This document shows, piece by piece, positions 34,794 to 46,100 of a stretch of DNA of 64,000 nt. Made by a program: the position numbers and the translations under genes. Source of the stretch: Globisporangium splendens (Eukaryota > Oomycota > Peronosporomycetes > Pythiales > Pythiaceae); assembly GCA_006386115.1 (NCBI GenBank), contig VFIW01000041.1, positions 310,001 through 374,000 of the forward strand. The letters run 5' to 3'. The notes under the pieces were generated by a model that saw nothing but the letters and a program-made list of their open reading frames with translations, had not been told where the DNA came from and made no database searches. Numbering within the stretch: position 1 is the stretch's first letter; every line of letters begins with the position of its first letter.

Positions 34794-35937
34794 TCATCCC
34801 CTCCTTAAAGTCACAAGTACCTTGCGTACTTTTGCAGACCTTTCGGAGCAGTTCACTTTCCAATTGGCAATGAAGCGACCAAGTGACCAAGTGAACCGAG
34901 AAGAACGTCCGTCGTCCAAACGACAGCAGACAGCTCCAGAACTCTTCGACATCTCTCCCATTCTGAAGAAGAAGGGGGAGCTCGAGTTCTACAAGGAGCG
35001 GTTCTTCAGTTGGCGTCGGATCAACGATCGCGATGATCCGAACCAACACATCGCAGCCCAGAGAGACTCACGGCGAACATTTGTTCGTCTTGAGAATGAG
35101 AACAAGATGGAGCGTCTTCTTCGTCGTGGCAATGCTCGTGCCGAAAGAAGAACTCCTGCTGACGACAGAGCGAACCGTAGCTCTGGTCGTCGTAGTGTCA
35201 CCCCTGGCGACGCTACAAGCAGTTCTCATAGCTGCGGACCACGTCGGGAACATCAGACTCCAATGTCTGACGAGGCTCCCACGTGTCCGAGCTCGGTGGA
35301 TATCCACGCCACCGAACTCTGTAGAAGCGTTGATGGTTCAACTGCTTCTTTCCTCGACGATGAGTCGGTCGATCTTCATGATCAACAATCGACTCAACCA
35401 CCCAGCGATGCTCTCCCTGAGAGTCTAATAACGGGGGTGGGACTGAACGAGAAAACGATTGAGCGACTCTGGAAGTGGAAGAGTGCTCATCGTGGGCAAA
35501 TAGAGGCTTTGCAGCAGCGTTGTTCGACACTTGAGGAACGCTGCGAGAGTCTCGAAAACCTTGTCGCCGATCATGAGTTGAAGATCGACGATCTGACAGA
35601 AGGTTCTGCCCAGTGTTCGGCTTTGGAGTCCCGTTACGAGGAACGGTTCCAACAGGTTCAGGACGAACTTGTTCGACTCCGGAAGAACGAGAAGTCTCGT
35701 GAGTTGGCTCACGATCGCCTGTTGCGCTCTGTGGAAGAGGCAGGTTCGGCTCTCGAGGTACTTCGTGGTGAGTACCATTCTCGTCTTCAAGCGTTGGAGG
35801 CAGTGAAGGACCAATCCTTCGACGTCCTGCAACTCCTGTACGCCGAGAAGAATCTCCAGAGCGATGAGCTGTTTGCTCTTCGCAATCAAGTGGAGAAACT
35901 TCACGATCAGCTCGATCGTTTACGGAAGATCTCGTAG
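34771..35937 (+). CDS. Gy1 antisense ORF with C-terminal coiled coil
   Basis: This frame runs opposite to gag-pol. It starts either at an ATG in the LTR end (MAGYSPLHH) or at 34,870, giving 388 or 355 residues. The N-terminal third is basic and charged (KRPSDQVNREERPSSKRQQ) and lies outside pol. The C-terminal 150 residues (35,490-35,930) show clear Leu/hydrophobic heptads, for example ALRNQVEKLHDQLDRLRKI, as expected for a coiled coil. The last 725 bases overlap the pol linker and chromodomain in antisense. Antisense genes beside the 3' LTR are known in a few plant Gypsy elements; whether this one is expressed is unknown. A damaged version is in Gy1-b and an analogous frame in Gy2. Confidence 0.5.
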   Translation: MAGYSPLHHPLLKVTSTLRTFADLSEQFTFQLAMKRPSDQVNREERPSSKRQQTAPELFDISPILKKKGELEFYKERFFSWRRINDRDDPNQHIAAQRDSRRTFVRLENENKMERLLRRGNARAERRTPADDRANRSSGRRSVTPGDATSSSHSCGPRREHQTPMSDEAPTCPSSVDIHATELCRSVDGSTASFLDDESVDLHDQQSTQPPSDALPESLITGVGLNEKTIERLWKWKSAHRGQIEALQQRCSTLEERCESLENLVADHELKIDDLTEGSAQCSALESRYEERFQQVQDELVRLRKNEKSRELAHDRLLRSVEEAGSALEVLRGEYHSRLQALEAVKDQSFDVLQLLYAEKNLQSDELFALRNQVEKLHDQLDRLRKIS

Positions 35938-38900
35938 GATCCGCAGATCCACTTGGAAGGTAAGGCTTCAGTCTACCCACATAAAATGTCGGGTGTAGAC
36001 GCATGCGTGTAGGTATGTCTAGCGTGTATGCATCCCCATTGCATTTAACTACCTTGAACGGTCCGATGAACCTTGGCAGAAGCTTCGAGCTTCCCAAGTT
36101 GGACACTGCGTGTTCAGGCAGGTTCGCCGTGCTAAGCAATACAAGATCATCGATCTTATAAACTTGCTTGTTCTTCCTTCCGCTCTTGTCTGCTTGTTCC
36201 TTTTGCAGATCCTGAGCCTTCGCAATTGCGTCTCGAACAAACCTCACAACGGCTTGCCTCCTCACAACAAAGTCATCGACTTGCTGCTCTTCACGACTTG
36301 TTAGGTCGTCGAGGGGTTTCATCGAGTCAAAATTGGCTTTCAACACGGAAGCAGCATTCAAGTCGTAAAACGACTTCGGCTTGTTACCATGAGCCGGAGT
36401 CCCTCCCCCACTTAAGGTAGAGACCTCGCCCATTATGGAAGCAGGCACTCGAGGATGAATGCCATAGTTCACATAAAATGGAGAGTGACCTGTCGAGACA
36501 TGCGTGGAGTTGTTCAACGCAAACTCGGCAAGAGGGAGAAATTCACTCCACTCTTTGAAAGACGTTGCGTAGCTGCGCAACACGTCTTCGAGGACACGAT
36601 TCACTCGCTCTGTTTGACCGTCCGTTTCAGGGTGTGCTGCTGTTGACATGGACAACTTGGTGTCCAGAAGTCCGAACAGTGCACGCCAGAACTTGGACGT
36701 GAAACGGGTGTCACGGTCAGACACGATCTCGACTGGTAGTCCGTGCAGACGGAATACGACGTCTACAAAGACCTTGGCAGTCTTCTCAGCAGAGATCTTG
36801 TCCGAAACAGGCGCAAGATGGACCATCTTGCTGAATCGGTCCACAAACACAAGGATGCCATTGCGTCCATGTGTGTCTCTTGGAAGTCCGAATATGAAAT
36901 CCATACTCACAGACTTCCAACTGTCCGATGGGACAGGTAATGAACGAAGTGGTGCCTGCGTGGAACCAGAGGGTTTCACTCGTTGGCAGATCTCGCAAGT
37001 CCTCACATACTTGCGAACCCACTTGTACATGTGTGGCCAGTAGTAATCCCGGGAAAGACTGAGAAACGTCTTCTCACGTCCGAGATGGCCACCCGAAGGA
37101 CTGTCATGGTACTCATACAAGAGTCGATGACGCAGACCTTCGTCGTTGGGAACAACAACCCTTGCTGTATCCCCTTGTTCGACCGCGTAGTACAACAACC
37201 CATTGTGTACTCGAAAGCGGTGAACTCGCGATCTTGTGCGCGACGGAAGACCTTGCAGTGCTTTGTCCGAAGGGTCCTTGAAGTACTTCAACAAGTCCTG
37301 ACATGTTTCGTCAGACTTGTACCCTTCGACGATCTCTTCTCGCACTGTAGTCGTTGCTTGCACCGCGATCGCTTGAATGTCTTCACAGAGTCGACACGCT
37401 CCGTCCGTGTCTTCACTCTTGGTCTTCGGATCGTAATCCGGACGTCTTGACAGCGCATCGGCTAAGATGTTCGTCTTGCCTGGCTTGTAGTGTACAACAA
37501 AGTTGTACTCTGCAAAGAAAGAGAACCATCTCGCCATTCTTTGCGACAAATGAGGAGTCTTCACTGCCGTACGCAGTGATGCGTGATCAGTGTAGATAGC
37601 AAAGCGCTCCTCGCCAAGCAGATACACACGGAACTTGACCAAAGAATACTTCATCGCCAGAAGTTCCTTGTCGTGAACTGGGTAGTTCCGTTCTGCGGGT
37701 CGGAGTTGTCGTGACTGATACGACACAACTCGCTCGTGACCCTCGTCATCGTGTTGCATCAATGCGCAACCGATGGCATAGTCGCTCGTATCGCAGGCGA
37801 CGTGGAACGGCTTGTCATGGTTTGGCAGAGCCAACACAGGAGCTTCTCGGAGACTCCTCTTGACTTCTTCGAACGCCGTCTGATGGTCTTTCGACCACTT
37901 CCACTCAACGTCTTTCTTCAAGAGCTGTGTGAGGGGTTGCACCAACGCTGCATAATTGCGCGTGTACTTGTGCAAGTAGTTGGCTAAACCCAACCATTGT
38001 CGTAGCTGTTTGACATTCTTTGGCACAGGCCAATCGTCAATAGCTTTGACCTTCTCCGGATCGACTCGAACACCGCTCTTGCCCACAAAACAACCGAGAA
38101 CAGGGATCTCGGGGGCGAAGAACATGCACTTCTTCAAGTTTGCGTAGAGTTTGTTCTCACGCATGACCTGGAAAACTTGACGAAGATGATCGAGATGAAC
38201 ATCGACATCAGACTTCCCATTCGTGGCCTTACTATGAACGAAGATATCGTCAAAGTAACTTGGTGCAAATGTTCGCAGAGGACGAAGAACGTTCGTGACC
38301 ATTCGATTGAAGGTCGCAGGAGCATTCTTCAGTCCCTGTGGCATCACTAACCATTCCCACAGCATACCACTCGGGGTACTCACTGCGGTTAGTGGGACAT
38401 CGTCTTCGCGCATTCGAATCTGATAGAACCCATCTTTCAGATCGATAGCACTAAAGACGGTGCTGCCAACCATCCCATCAAGGATCATGTCCTTGCGTGG
38501 AACCGGAGTCTGGGCCGGAATTGTCGCGTCGTTCAGCTTGTTGAAAGCGTGAACAATGCGCCAACCTCCAGTTGCCTTCTTCACGCAGAAAGTGGGGCTG
38601 CAATGCGGAGACTTGCTCTCTCGCACATGACCAGCCTTAGCACGTTGTGTAAAGAACTCGTCGATTGCCTCGACTTGTTCCTTTGGCAACGGCCACTGTC
38701 TTGTGATGCAGTACTTCGTGCCAGGAAGTACATCAATCTCATGACGAATGCCTCTGTCGAATGGCAATTCGTCCGGCACCTTGTCAGGGAAAATGTCTTC
38801 ATATTCCCTGGCAAGCGCATACACGGGGTTCTTCTTGAGGGCGTCCCACGACTGCTCCTCGAACCTTTCCTTCCGTGTCTTTTCGTCCAACACATCCGCA

Positions 38901-41023
38901 CTCGATGCTGTGTTGACGAAGCCTTCGTCGACCATTTCGACGATCACACACACCTGCGCAATGTCGCCTCTCGCTAGGCTGCGCTCCAGTGTCTTCTTGC
39001 TCATCGACGGCAAGGAAATCAATTCTTCGACTGAACTTGGAGGATTTTCAATCTTCATGTGACGGATTACATCCACGTCACCTTCTTCATTGTAGACCGC
39101 GATATTCGCAAACTCGCTTGGAATGTCTTGTGCTTGGACACTCCCTTCGTCATCGCCACTTGTACCTTGATCGGGGGTACTCAAAACTCTTGGCGAAAAA
39201 CTTCTCTTGCTGGTCTTCTTCTTGTCTTGTTGGGAAGGGTGTTTGTTCCTCTTCCATCCACTCTTGTCAACGCCATCGCGAACCTTCTCGTCGATGGCAA
39301 AGGAGACAGTCTTTTTCTGGCGCCTGACTGCTCCACCTCCGTTCGTCGTCTTCAAAATGGGTACCACTTGTGAACATGGGGGGCCATCGCATACCGCAAT
39401 GCCACAAGGGCCATCTGGGACCTCTTCCACAGATGTGTACACCCATACCACTTCATCCGTTGTTGTGCAGCACAAGTCAACATCGCGTGACTTGTCAACG
39501 GAGATCTTCATATTCATCCAGTCAATGCTAGGTTGGTAACGCTTCAACCACGGCATTCCCAGGATGATGTCAAACTTGTCATCGAGGTCGAGTAAAATGA
39601 ACTCGTCTTCACCTCGGAAATCTTCACACTTGATTGCCAAGCGCACCACGCGCTTCGGCATCTTCACAGTTGACCCATTTGCCAACCGGACAATCATTGT
39701 CTTCTCTTCGTTCGCATCAGGCACGAAGACACCATGCCTGACGATCACTTCATTTCGAACAAAGCTGTTCGACGCACCAGTGTCAACCAAAGCTCGTAGA
39801 GGCGTTGCAATACCGTCTACATGAACTTTGTGAACGATCAAACTTGACGTTTGACTGACACTCTTCTCACTCATAGTGGAAACTGCATGTGCTTGATGCA
39901 CATAGGGGCCAGAGTCCTGTGTCTCCACAACGTCCACAGTCCTCTTTTCCGGGCCAGTAGGAGGCCCCGCCCCTACTGGCCATTCCCGTTTTTTTGGCCC
40001 AGGTGACCGCTCGAACCGACGACCGTAAGAACGATCGCGGTTGTTCGAACGAGCACCCTGTGTCGTTTGCCGACCCGGCAAAGACACCTTGCAGTTCCGA
40101 GCAATGTGACCCGGCTTCCCGCAACGGAAACACTTTCCATCGTTGCGAGGACGCTCATTCCCAGGCGTGGAAATGTACGAGATGTCCATGGGCTCGGGAC
40201 CATCATGCGCAACATTTGATTGCCGCATTGGTCTCGACGCAAACCCGTGGAACTTCGCTTGCTTCATGCTGAACTCTTCTTGCATCGCGCGTTCGATGGC
40301 TTCGTCCAGCGTCTTCGGATACTCGCGGAACAGTTAGTTCCAAATCGGACCATCGTTCAGACCCGCCATGAACGTCACGACTTGCGTCGGAACGTCAATC
40401 GGCTCGTCAACGATGCTCGACACCAAGTAACGAGCACGTTGTGCATACGAGTGAAGGTCGAAACGGCCTTGACGAAGCTTGAGGAACTCGGCGCGTGCAC
40501 GGAACTCACTCTGCGGAGGTTCAAACGCCTTCTTGAGTTCGGTCTTGAAATGATCGTAGCTGGGGAAGCAGTTTAGATCCGCTAAACGCTTACCATACGC
40601 CCAGCTCTTCGCACGACCCGCAAGGCTGGACATCGCGAACAGCACTTGCTGCGAAGGGTCTCGCAGTTGTCTTGCAGCGATGGCTGCATCCAACTCGACG
40701 AACCATCGTGAGAGAGGTTCGTTCTCTCCGCCGCGATACGGAGAGACGTCAAGCTTCAGCGGCACCGTCCTGATTGAGGAAACAGGGGTTGCGACCTGCT
40801 TCCGGGAGGACATGATCTCGTGGTGCATGAAACTGACCACCGCGCTCTTCTGGTCCTCCGGAGACGCCGATCGAAGCAGACTGACCACGGCAGCCTCTCC
40901 GATGACATCTCGCATGCGCTCAAGCGCCATCCACTCATGAGAAGACAGATGAGGGAAACCCTCAATAGTCAACTCGACAGTTTCCGGTACTGTTGGACCG
41001 AGTGGGGTTCCTGTAGCATCCAT
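35213..41023 (-). pseudogene. Gy1-a gag-pol polyprotein, one in-frame stop
   Basis: A single frame of about 1,936 codons, broken only by TAA at 40,334-40,336 where Gy1-b has CAG. Domains in order: gag (41,023 to about 40,150), a CCHC knuckle (CFRCGKPGHIARNC) near 40,110, protease DTGA near 39,775, RT with YFDD near 38,250, RNase H near 37,850-37,450, and integrase with its HHCC zinc site near 37,100. The Asp-Asp-Glu triad is near 36,895, 36,710 and 36,600. A GPF module (FIGPFKV) lies near 36,060, then a low-complexity linker, then a chromodomain near 35,420-35,220. Gag and pol are fused here because the slippery A run has seven As instead of six. The enzymes would copy and integrate the element; the stop prevents full-length product. 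Confidence 0.9.
39952..39995 (-). promoter_or_regulatory. Gy1-a frameshift region, altered by an extra A
   Basis: A perfect 10-bp stem, GGCCAGTAGG (39,981 to 39,972) with CCTACTGGCC (39,961 to 39,952), and a 10-nt loop lie six bases after an A run. The run has seven As, so gag reads straight into pol and the gag stop in the stem is out of frame. Gy1-b has six As and keeps the -1 arrangement. Confidence 0.75.
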
Positions 41024-41143
41024 GTTCCAAACAAGGATGCTCGCAGGGTCTTGGACAGGAATGCGCGACGTGCTTCAATGCCGCGTCGTCAAACCTCTTC
41101 ACTTCACTGGGTCGTTGGAAGGACCGCTCGGGGTGCTACCAGG

Positions 41144-41795
41144 TGTAAGAGGGCGCTGTTCCAAACAGTCCCTCAAACACGGCACACACGCTTGTGCCAG
41201 AGGAAGCGATCTCCCGACTTGGAGGGAGGAACGAAGACTTGAGTACTTGGAGGAAAATTTGCAACTGAATTAAAAATGGTTATGGTTCCTGTCGCTACCT
41301 ACAAATGAACCCCAAGGGCTCATACAGGTTTTATAACTAAAACCTAAACATACACAATAAAACCTATGAATCTGATATATAAAACCTTGGGTACACTGAG
41401 GTTGAACCTACGGGATATTCTAGAAGCTTGAGCTTCAAGTCTTGTATAAAATCCATGCAAAGTGATTGGCTCGCGCCACTCACTCCAGGTGGCAGACACA
41501 CGTCGGTCTCGTCGCCAGTCCAGTTTCCCAAGCAGGAACCATCACTCAGTACTTGATTAGTACATGGATGTCATTACTCTGTACTGATTAGTACATGAGA
41601 ACAACATTCTGCACTGATCAGCACAGAGAACACTCGTGACGTCATCGAATGACGTCACACGTGCATGTGGGGACTGTCTTACCGTAATCCCTTTTGTCAT
41701 TTGTGTCTCCACAATGCACGCTGAAGGTGGTGTGTGACACACTAGATCTGGGGACAGATCCACCTTCATGTAATGGCTGGTTATGGCCCATTACA
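41144..41795 (-). repeat. Gy1-a 5' LTR
   Basis: 652 bp with TG...CA ends and paired TGACGTCA sites at 41,637-41,657. Its downstream side abuts the primer-binding site TGGTAGCACC, complementary to a tRNA ending GGTGCTACCA and partly matching the initiator tRNA-Met 3' end (TGCTACCA). Its upstream side abuts the MULE relic fragment. Confidence 0.9.
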
Positions 41796-41847
41796 TTATT
41801 CGTCTGACATGTCCTTGGCGCTGCGCATGAAACATTCCCGCAAAATC
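41796..41847 (-). other. Displaced 52-bp piece of the MULE relic
   Basis: Read on the minus strand this begins GATTTTGCGG. It continues the plus-strand relic that stops at GAGATTT before 31,149, overlapping it by the five-base Gy3 target duplication. It marks the original 5' flank of Gy3, now inverted relative to the 3' flank. Confidence 0.6.
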
Positions 41848-42252
41848 TGTCACGTGTGCCTGACTTCGCACGTGCTTAGCGTGCGGAGCGTCGTGGTATG
41901 TGTAACGTGTGCCTGACCTCGAGTCCGAGGTCAGGCTCTCATTCATATGTAACACTAATATATACAGTTATATGGAACTAGTCAGATAAAAATACAGGTG
42001 CAGGTAGGACACCTGGATAGGAAGAAAAGTCGAATCAGTTGAAGAAAAGGATAGGCATGCATGCAGGGAGGCTTAGACGTAGCGCTAGCGAACTAAGTCT
42101 TCCATTCAATTCACTTTCCAATTTGCCATCAAGTTGCCACCTCCGAGTCCGAGTCCAAGCCATCGTCCCCGACTTTCGACTAATCAAGTTCCGACTTTCC
42201 GACTTTCCGACTTTCGACCAATCAGATCTCAAGAAGACCCCAAACCGTTACA
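41848..42252 (+). repeat. Gy3 5' LTR and primer-binding site
   Basis: 405 bp, TGTCACG...CCGTTACA, with a strong hairpin-forming word (CCTGACCTCGAGTCCGAGGT). The primer-binding site TGGTAGCAC follows two bases later at 42,255, the same tRNA complement as in Gy1 and Gy2. Five bases before the LTR (AAATC) equal the five after the 3' LTR of the inverted piece. Confidence 0.9.
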
Positions 42253-42660
42253 TCTGGTAGCACTTTGCGTCCGGGGGGGGAGTGTGGCCGTTTCCAAGCG
42301 TTCAACTCGCCGGCGTCGTCCAAGCCAGGCACCTCCGAGGTTGTTATTCGAGCCGCTTTCTGAACGGGTGTTGCTTTAGTGACATAAATACCGGAATCAT
42401 TGTCGGTGCGTTGACCCTTTGGTGTTCTGTGGCAGTAACTCCTGTAGTGTTGAGCCAGTCGTGCTTTTGTGCGTAATTCTGTGTTCTGGTCTACCTCGGT
42501 TTCTCTAATAGTGACACGGTGTCTCGGGTTCACCCTAACTGTCTGTGTTCTTTAGGGTGTTATTCCGTGGTGTCATCGTCAGGCGTGCCTAGGTGAAGCC
42601 CTCATTAGAGGATCAAGACTGTGATTGTGAACTCCCAGAGTTGGTAACCTCCCCAACTCG
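42253..42660 (+). other. Gy3 untranslated leader
   Basis: The region between the primer-binding site and the first substantial open frame. It starts with a G9 run near 42,272 and has no coding signal. It likely carries dimerisation and packaging functions by position, but no motif proves this. Confidence 0.5.
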
Positions 42661-43012
42661 ATGCCCAAGAAGCCGCGCGTCAAGCAGGTCCCGATTCAAG
42701 GCAGCCTTACGTACTTAGGCGTGCCGAAACCTGCAGAAGCTGATAAAGCCCGTCAAGACCTCGCAAACTGTCTGACGAAGGGCTTTCCGGATCTGTGAAG
42801 TGCTAGAGAAGCACGTGGACAAGTGTCTAGACAAGCTGAAGAAGAAACGCGCAAAGAAGGCTCTAATCCGGATCGCTCAAGGAATCATCGACGCATCCGA
42901 CGGTATTGGCGAGTGTTTTCGCCGCGCGCTACGAGACCCGCCGGCATCGAGTACAGCTACTGGGAAGGCCAAGCTGCGTCCAGGTCAAGTTCCTCCGCCT
43001 AAGTTCGACTAA
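42661..43012 (+). pseudogene. Gy3 pre-gag ORF, small basic protein, frameshifted
   Basis: An ATG-led frame (MPKKPRVKQVPIQGSL) runs 45 codons to a TGA at 42,796. An overlapping frame continues as a Lys-rich helix (KCLDKLKKKRAKKALIR) to 43,012. Together they would give about 115 residues, very basic, separate from gag and upstream of it. Most Gypsy elements lack such a gene. It could be a nucleic acid-binding accessory protein, but no family is recognised. An AT-rich 180-bp spacer follows before gag. Confidence 0.4.
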
Positions 43013-43194
43013 AAATACACAATTAAAAAATAAAAGAAACAAACAAATAAATAAAAAATAAAAGTATAGCTTCGTATTATACTGGTTTTTAAGATCCCAT
43101 AAGATAGAATCTCGACTCCCGTCCCTGCCTGCCAAGTCAAGTGAAACCGGTTACGTAAAATACCGTGTGAAGTCAAGTCAAGAAAAGTACAAAG

Positions 43195-46100
43195 ATGAAC
43201 GAACCAACGAATGCCCAGTTGTTGCGGAGTATGCTGGCAGTGCTAAACCAGCAAGCAGAGATGATCAAAGAATTCCAGCAAGTAAAACGGGAGTCAGAGA
43301 TAAAATTAGAGGGATGTAAATTACCGGTGTATAGTGGAGCATTACAAGAGTCGTTTCAGTTATATAAAGAGCAAGTCGGAGACTATTTAAAGGCGAGGAA
43401 CATTGACAGACAGGATGCTAGCCTACAGCCACGCCTTTTGGCGATGTTGGGAGGAACCCTGCGGCAGGGAGCTGTCCAGTGGTTCATTGTGAAGAAGACA
43501 GAGATTGAGACGGTTGACCAATTCTTCCTAGAACTAGGAAACGAATTTATTCCCGCCGATCTACAAGAGCGTTTGCGTGACCAGTTGGGTGAGCTATCCC
43601 AGGGTCAGAGTCGAGGCCTGACGACTACGTCAGTCGTTTTAGGCATGTTATCACACAAGTACAAGAGATGAGTGAGCTCGACAAGATCATGTATTTTGTG
43701 CGAGGATTAGCTCCAGCGATCCGAACAGAGGTGCGCTATCGCCGATGTTCTACGTTGTCGGAAGCCATCATTCTAGCGTTGGACTATGACCGTTCGCATC
43801 GTCGCTCTGCGGATGGATGTCGGTCCCACTCAGAACCTAGGTACAGGCGTTTCGATAATCGCCAATACCGACTGAATGGTGCAAGTCCGATGGAAGTGGA
43901 CAATGTCCGAGTCTTGGGTCGTGAAGAGTGTTTGCGTCAGCGCCTTTGCTTCAATTGCAATCGACCTGGACATCGAGCATCAGAGTGTCGTGCGCCGCAC
44001 CAGCAGAGACAAGCGAGCACGCCGCAGACGACGCGCAACTCAAGATATCAGCGTCCGACACAGCGAGCTCGTCGATCAAGTCCGATGGTTGAGCACAACC
44101 TGGCGGCAGTGGATGAAGTGGATTATCCCATTGTGTTTGACAATGCGGAGCTAAACGCAGTGGGCATTGCGCGTAAGAGCAACCTCTTCGTGGTGAACGG
44201 CCGTGTTGATGGTAATGATGTGCGCATTTTAATTGACAGCGGCGCCTCGACCAACCTGATCCAGCGTGGGTTGGTGAAGAAAGTGCTGAATACAGCAGTG
44301 ATCGAAGCGCAAGGATTCGACGGCAGAAGGACCAAGAAACAAGTGAACGAGGTGGAAGCATCGTGCCAAGTACAAGACAAGAAGTTTGAGGCAATGCAGT
44401 TTACGGAATGGGATCTACCCAACAGCCACGATGTCATCTTCGGTCAGCCATGGTTCGTCGAGCACAACCCGATCATTGATTGGAGAAAGCAGACGTTTGC
44501 ATTGCCGGAAGACACCTCTGTGCACGAGCGCAGCGGTAGTGAAATCTGCTCCAAGATCAAGAATGCAGAGTATGAAGAGTTGTTCGTCGTAAAGGTGTCC
44601 GCAGTTAACGACATTTCTCCAGTCGTCCCGCCAGAGTTGAAACCTGTCATTGATCGGTTCGCGGACTGTTTCCCGGAGTTACTTCCGGATGGCTTACTGC
44701 CAGAGCGTGCTGTGAACTTTGAGCTCCAGCCGAAGCCAGACGCAGTGCCAAGCTCGCGTCCGCCGTTTCGTCTGTCCAAGACAGAGCAAGGCGCGTTGGA
44801 AGAGTTCGTTCGCGACAATGTGAAGAAGGGATGGATTGAAATATCGAACTCCCCATGGATCTCCAATATCTTCGGTGTTCCGAAAAAGGATCCCGCGACG
44901 GGTATGGCTGTGAAGCGCGCTGAATGGCTGCGCAATGGCAACGCAAAGGTGCCGATACGCTGGGTCATCGACTATCGGTATGTCAACAGCCAGACGAAGA
45001 TCCCCAAGATTCCTCTACCACACATAGAGGAACTCTTTGATCAGATGCTCGGTGCGACGGTATTCACGGTGATCGACCTCGCGCAAGGTTATCACCAGAT
45101 GCGCGTGAAGCCTGACAGTCGTCCTTACACGGCTTTTAGGTCGCAAAAGGAAACGTACCAATGGTGTGTCGCTCCGATGGGATTAGCGGGTATGCCGGGA
45201 GTATGGTCTCGTCTTATGCGAGTACTCTTTGGTAAATTCAAGTTTGTTGTCGTGTATCTCGACGACATCTGTATCTTCTCCCGCTCGATGAAAGATCATG
45301 CGCAACATCTGGCGATGGTCTGTGAAGTCCTCCGTCATGAGAAGTTGTACGCTCGCCTGTCCAAGTGCGAGTTCGGCAAGTCCAGTGTCCATTTCCTCGG
45401 CCACACAGTCACGGCTGAAGGGATCCAAGTCGACGCAAAGAAGACAACTGCGATCGAGAAGTATCCTACCCCGACAACGCAGAAGACATTGTTGAGTTTT
45501 CTCGGTCTCGCCGGATACTATCGTCGGTTTATTTGCGACTTTGCGCGGATTGCGTTGCCGCTGCATAGGCTGACCAAGAAGGATGCAAAGTGGACATGGT
45601 CATCCGAACATGATCACGCCTTTCGTGCCTTGAAGTTGGCACTGCAACAGGCTCCGACGTTGCGTTTACCTGACTTGGACCGGCGGTTCACGGTAACAAC
45701 GGATGCCTCGGGCTACTGCATGGGCGGTGTCTTGTCTCAAAAGATCGACGGGTTTGACGCTCCCATTGCCTTCTATTCAAAGAAGTTTGGGCAGTATGTG
45801 TAATGGGCCATAACCAGCCATTACATGAAGGTGGATCTGTCCCCAGATCTAGTGTGTCACACACCACCTTCAGCCTGCATTGTGGAGACACAAATGACAA
45901 AAGGGATTACGGTAAGACAGTCCCCACATGCACGTGTGACGTCATTCGATGACGTCACGAGTGTTCTCTGTGCTGATCAGTGCAGAATGTTCGTTCTCAT
46001 GTACTAATCAGTACAGAGCATAACATCCATGTACTAATCAAGTACTGAGTGATGGTTCCTGCTTGGGAAACTGTACTGGCGACGAGGACCGCGTGTGTCT

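Larger units (their letters stand above)
34173..41795 (-). mobile_element. Gy1 chromodomain Gypsy element, nearly complete (copy a)
   Basis: Two LTRs enclose a gag-pol frame on the minus strand, a primer-binding site (TGGTAGCACC, ending two bases from the right LTR) and a polypurine tract (AAGGAGGGGATGA beside the left LTR). The LTRs differ at roughly 3 percent of positions plus a 31-bp deletion in the left one, so insertion is not very recent. The flanks do not match: CATAC on the left (Gy3 RNase H) and TTATT on the right (MULE relic). The element therefore joins two different insertion sites. Confidence 0.93.

Noticed and set aside
34771..34799. MAGYxPLH as a conserved start of both antisense genes
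   Set aside because: These residues come from the end of a Gy1 LTR in both cases, and the LTR beside the Gy2 frame may be a later arrival, so the shared start may be coincidence.
40334..40336. Stop-codon readthrough as the gag-pol strategy of Gy1-a
   Set aside because: The stop lies inside gag, well before the CCHC knuckle, and Gy1-b has Gln there, so it is a nonsense mutation. The real gag-pol boundary is at the frameshift hairpin.
43593..43671. Programmed frameshift between the two Gy3 gag frames
   Set aside because: The shift falls in the middle of the gag core before the CCHC knuckle, with no slippery heptamer or hairpin, so it looks like a simple indel.
45799..45825. Terminal near-palindrome TGTAATGGG...CCATTACA as a MITE end
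   Set aside because: It lies at only one end of a unit whose other end is CGCCCTCTTACA, with 5-bp duplications and LTR pairs around gag-pol, so it is part of an LTR.
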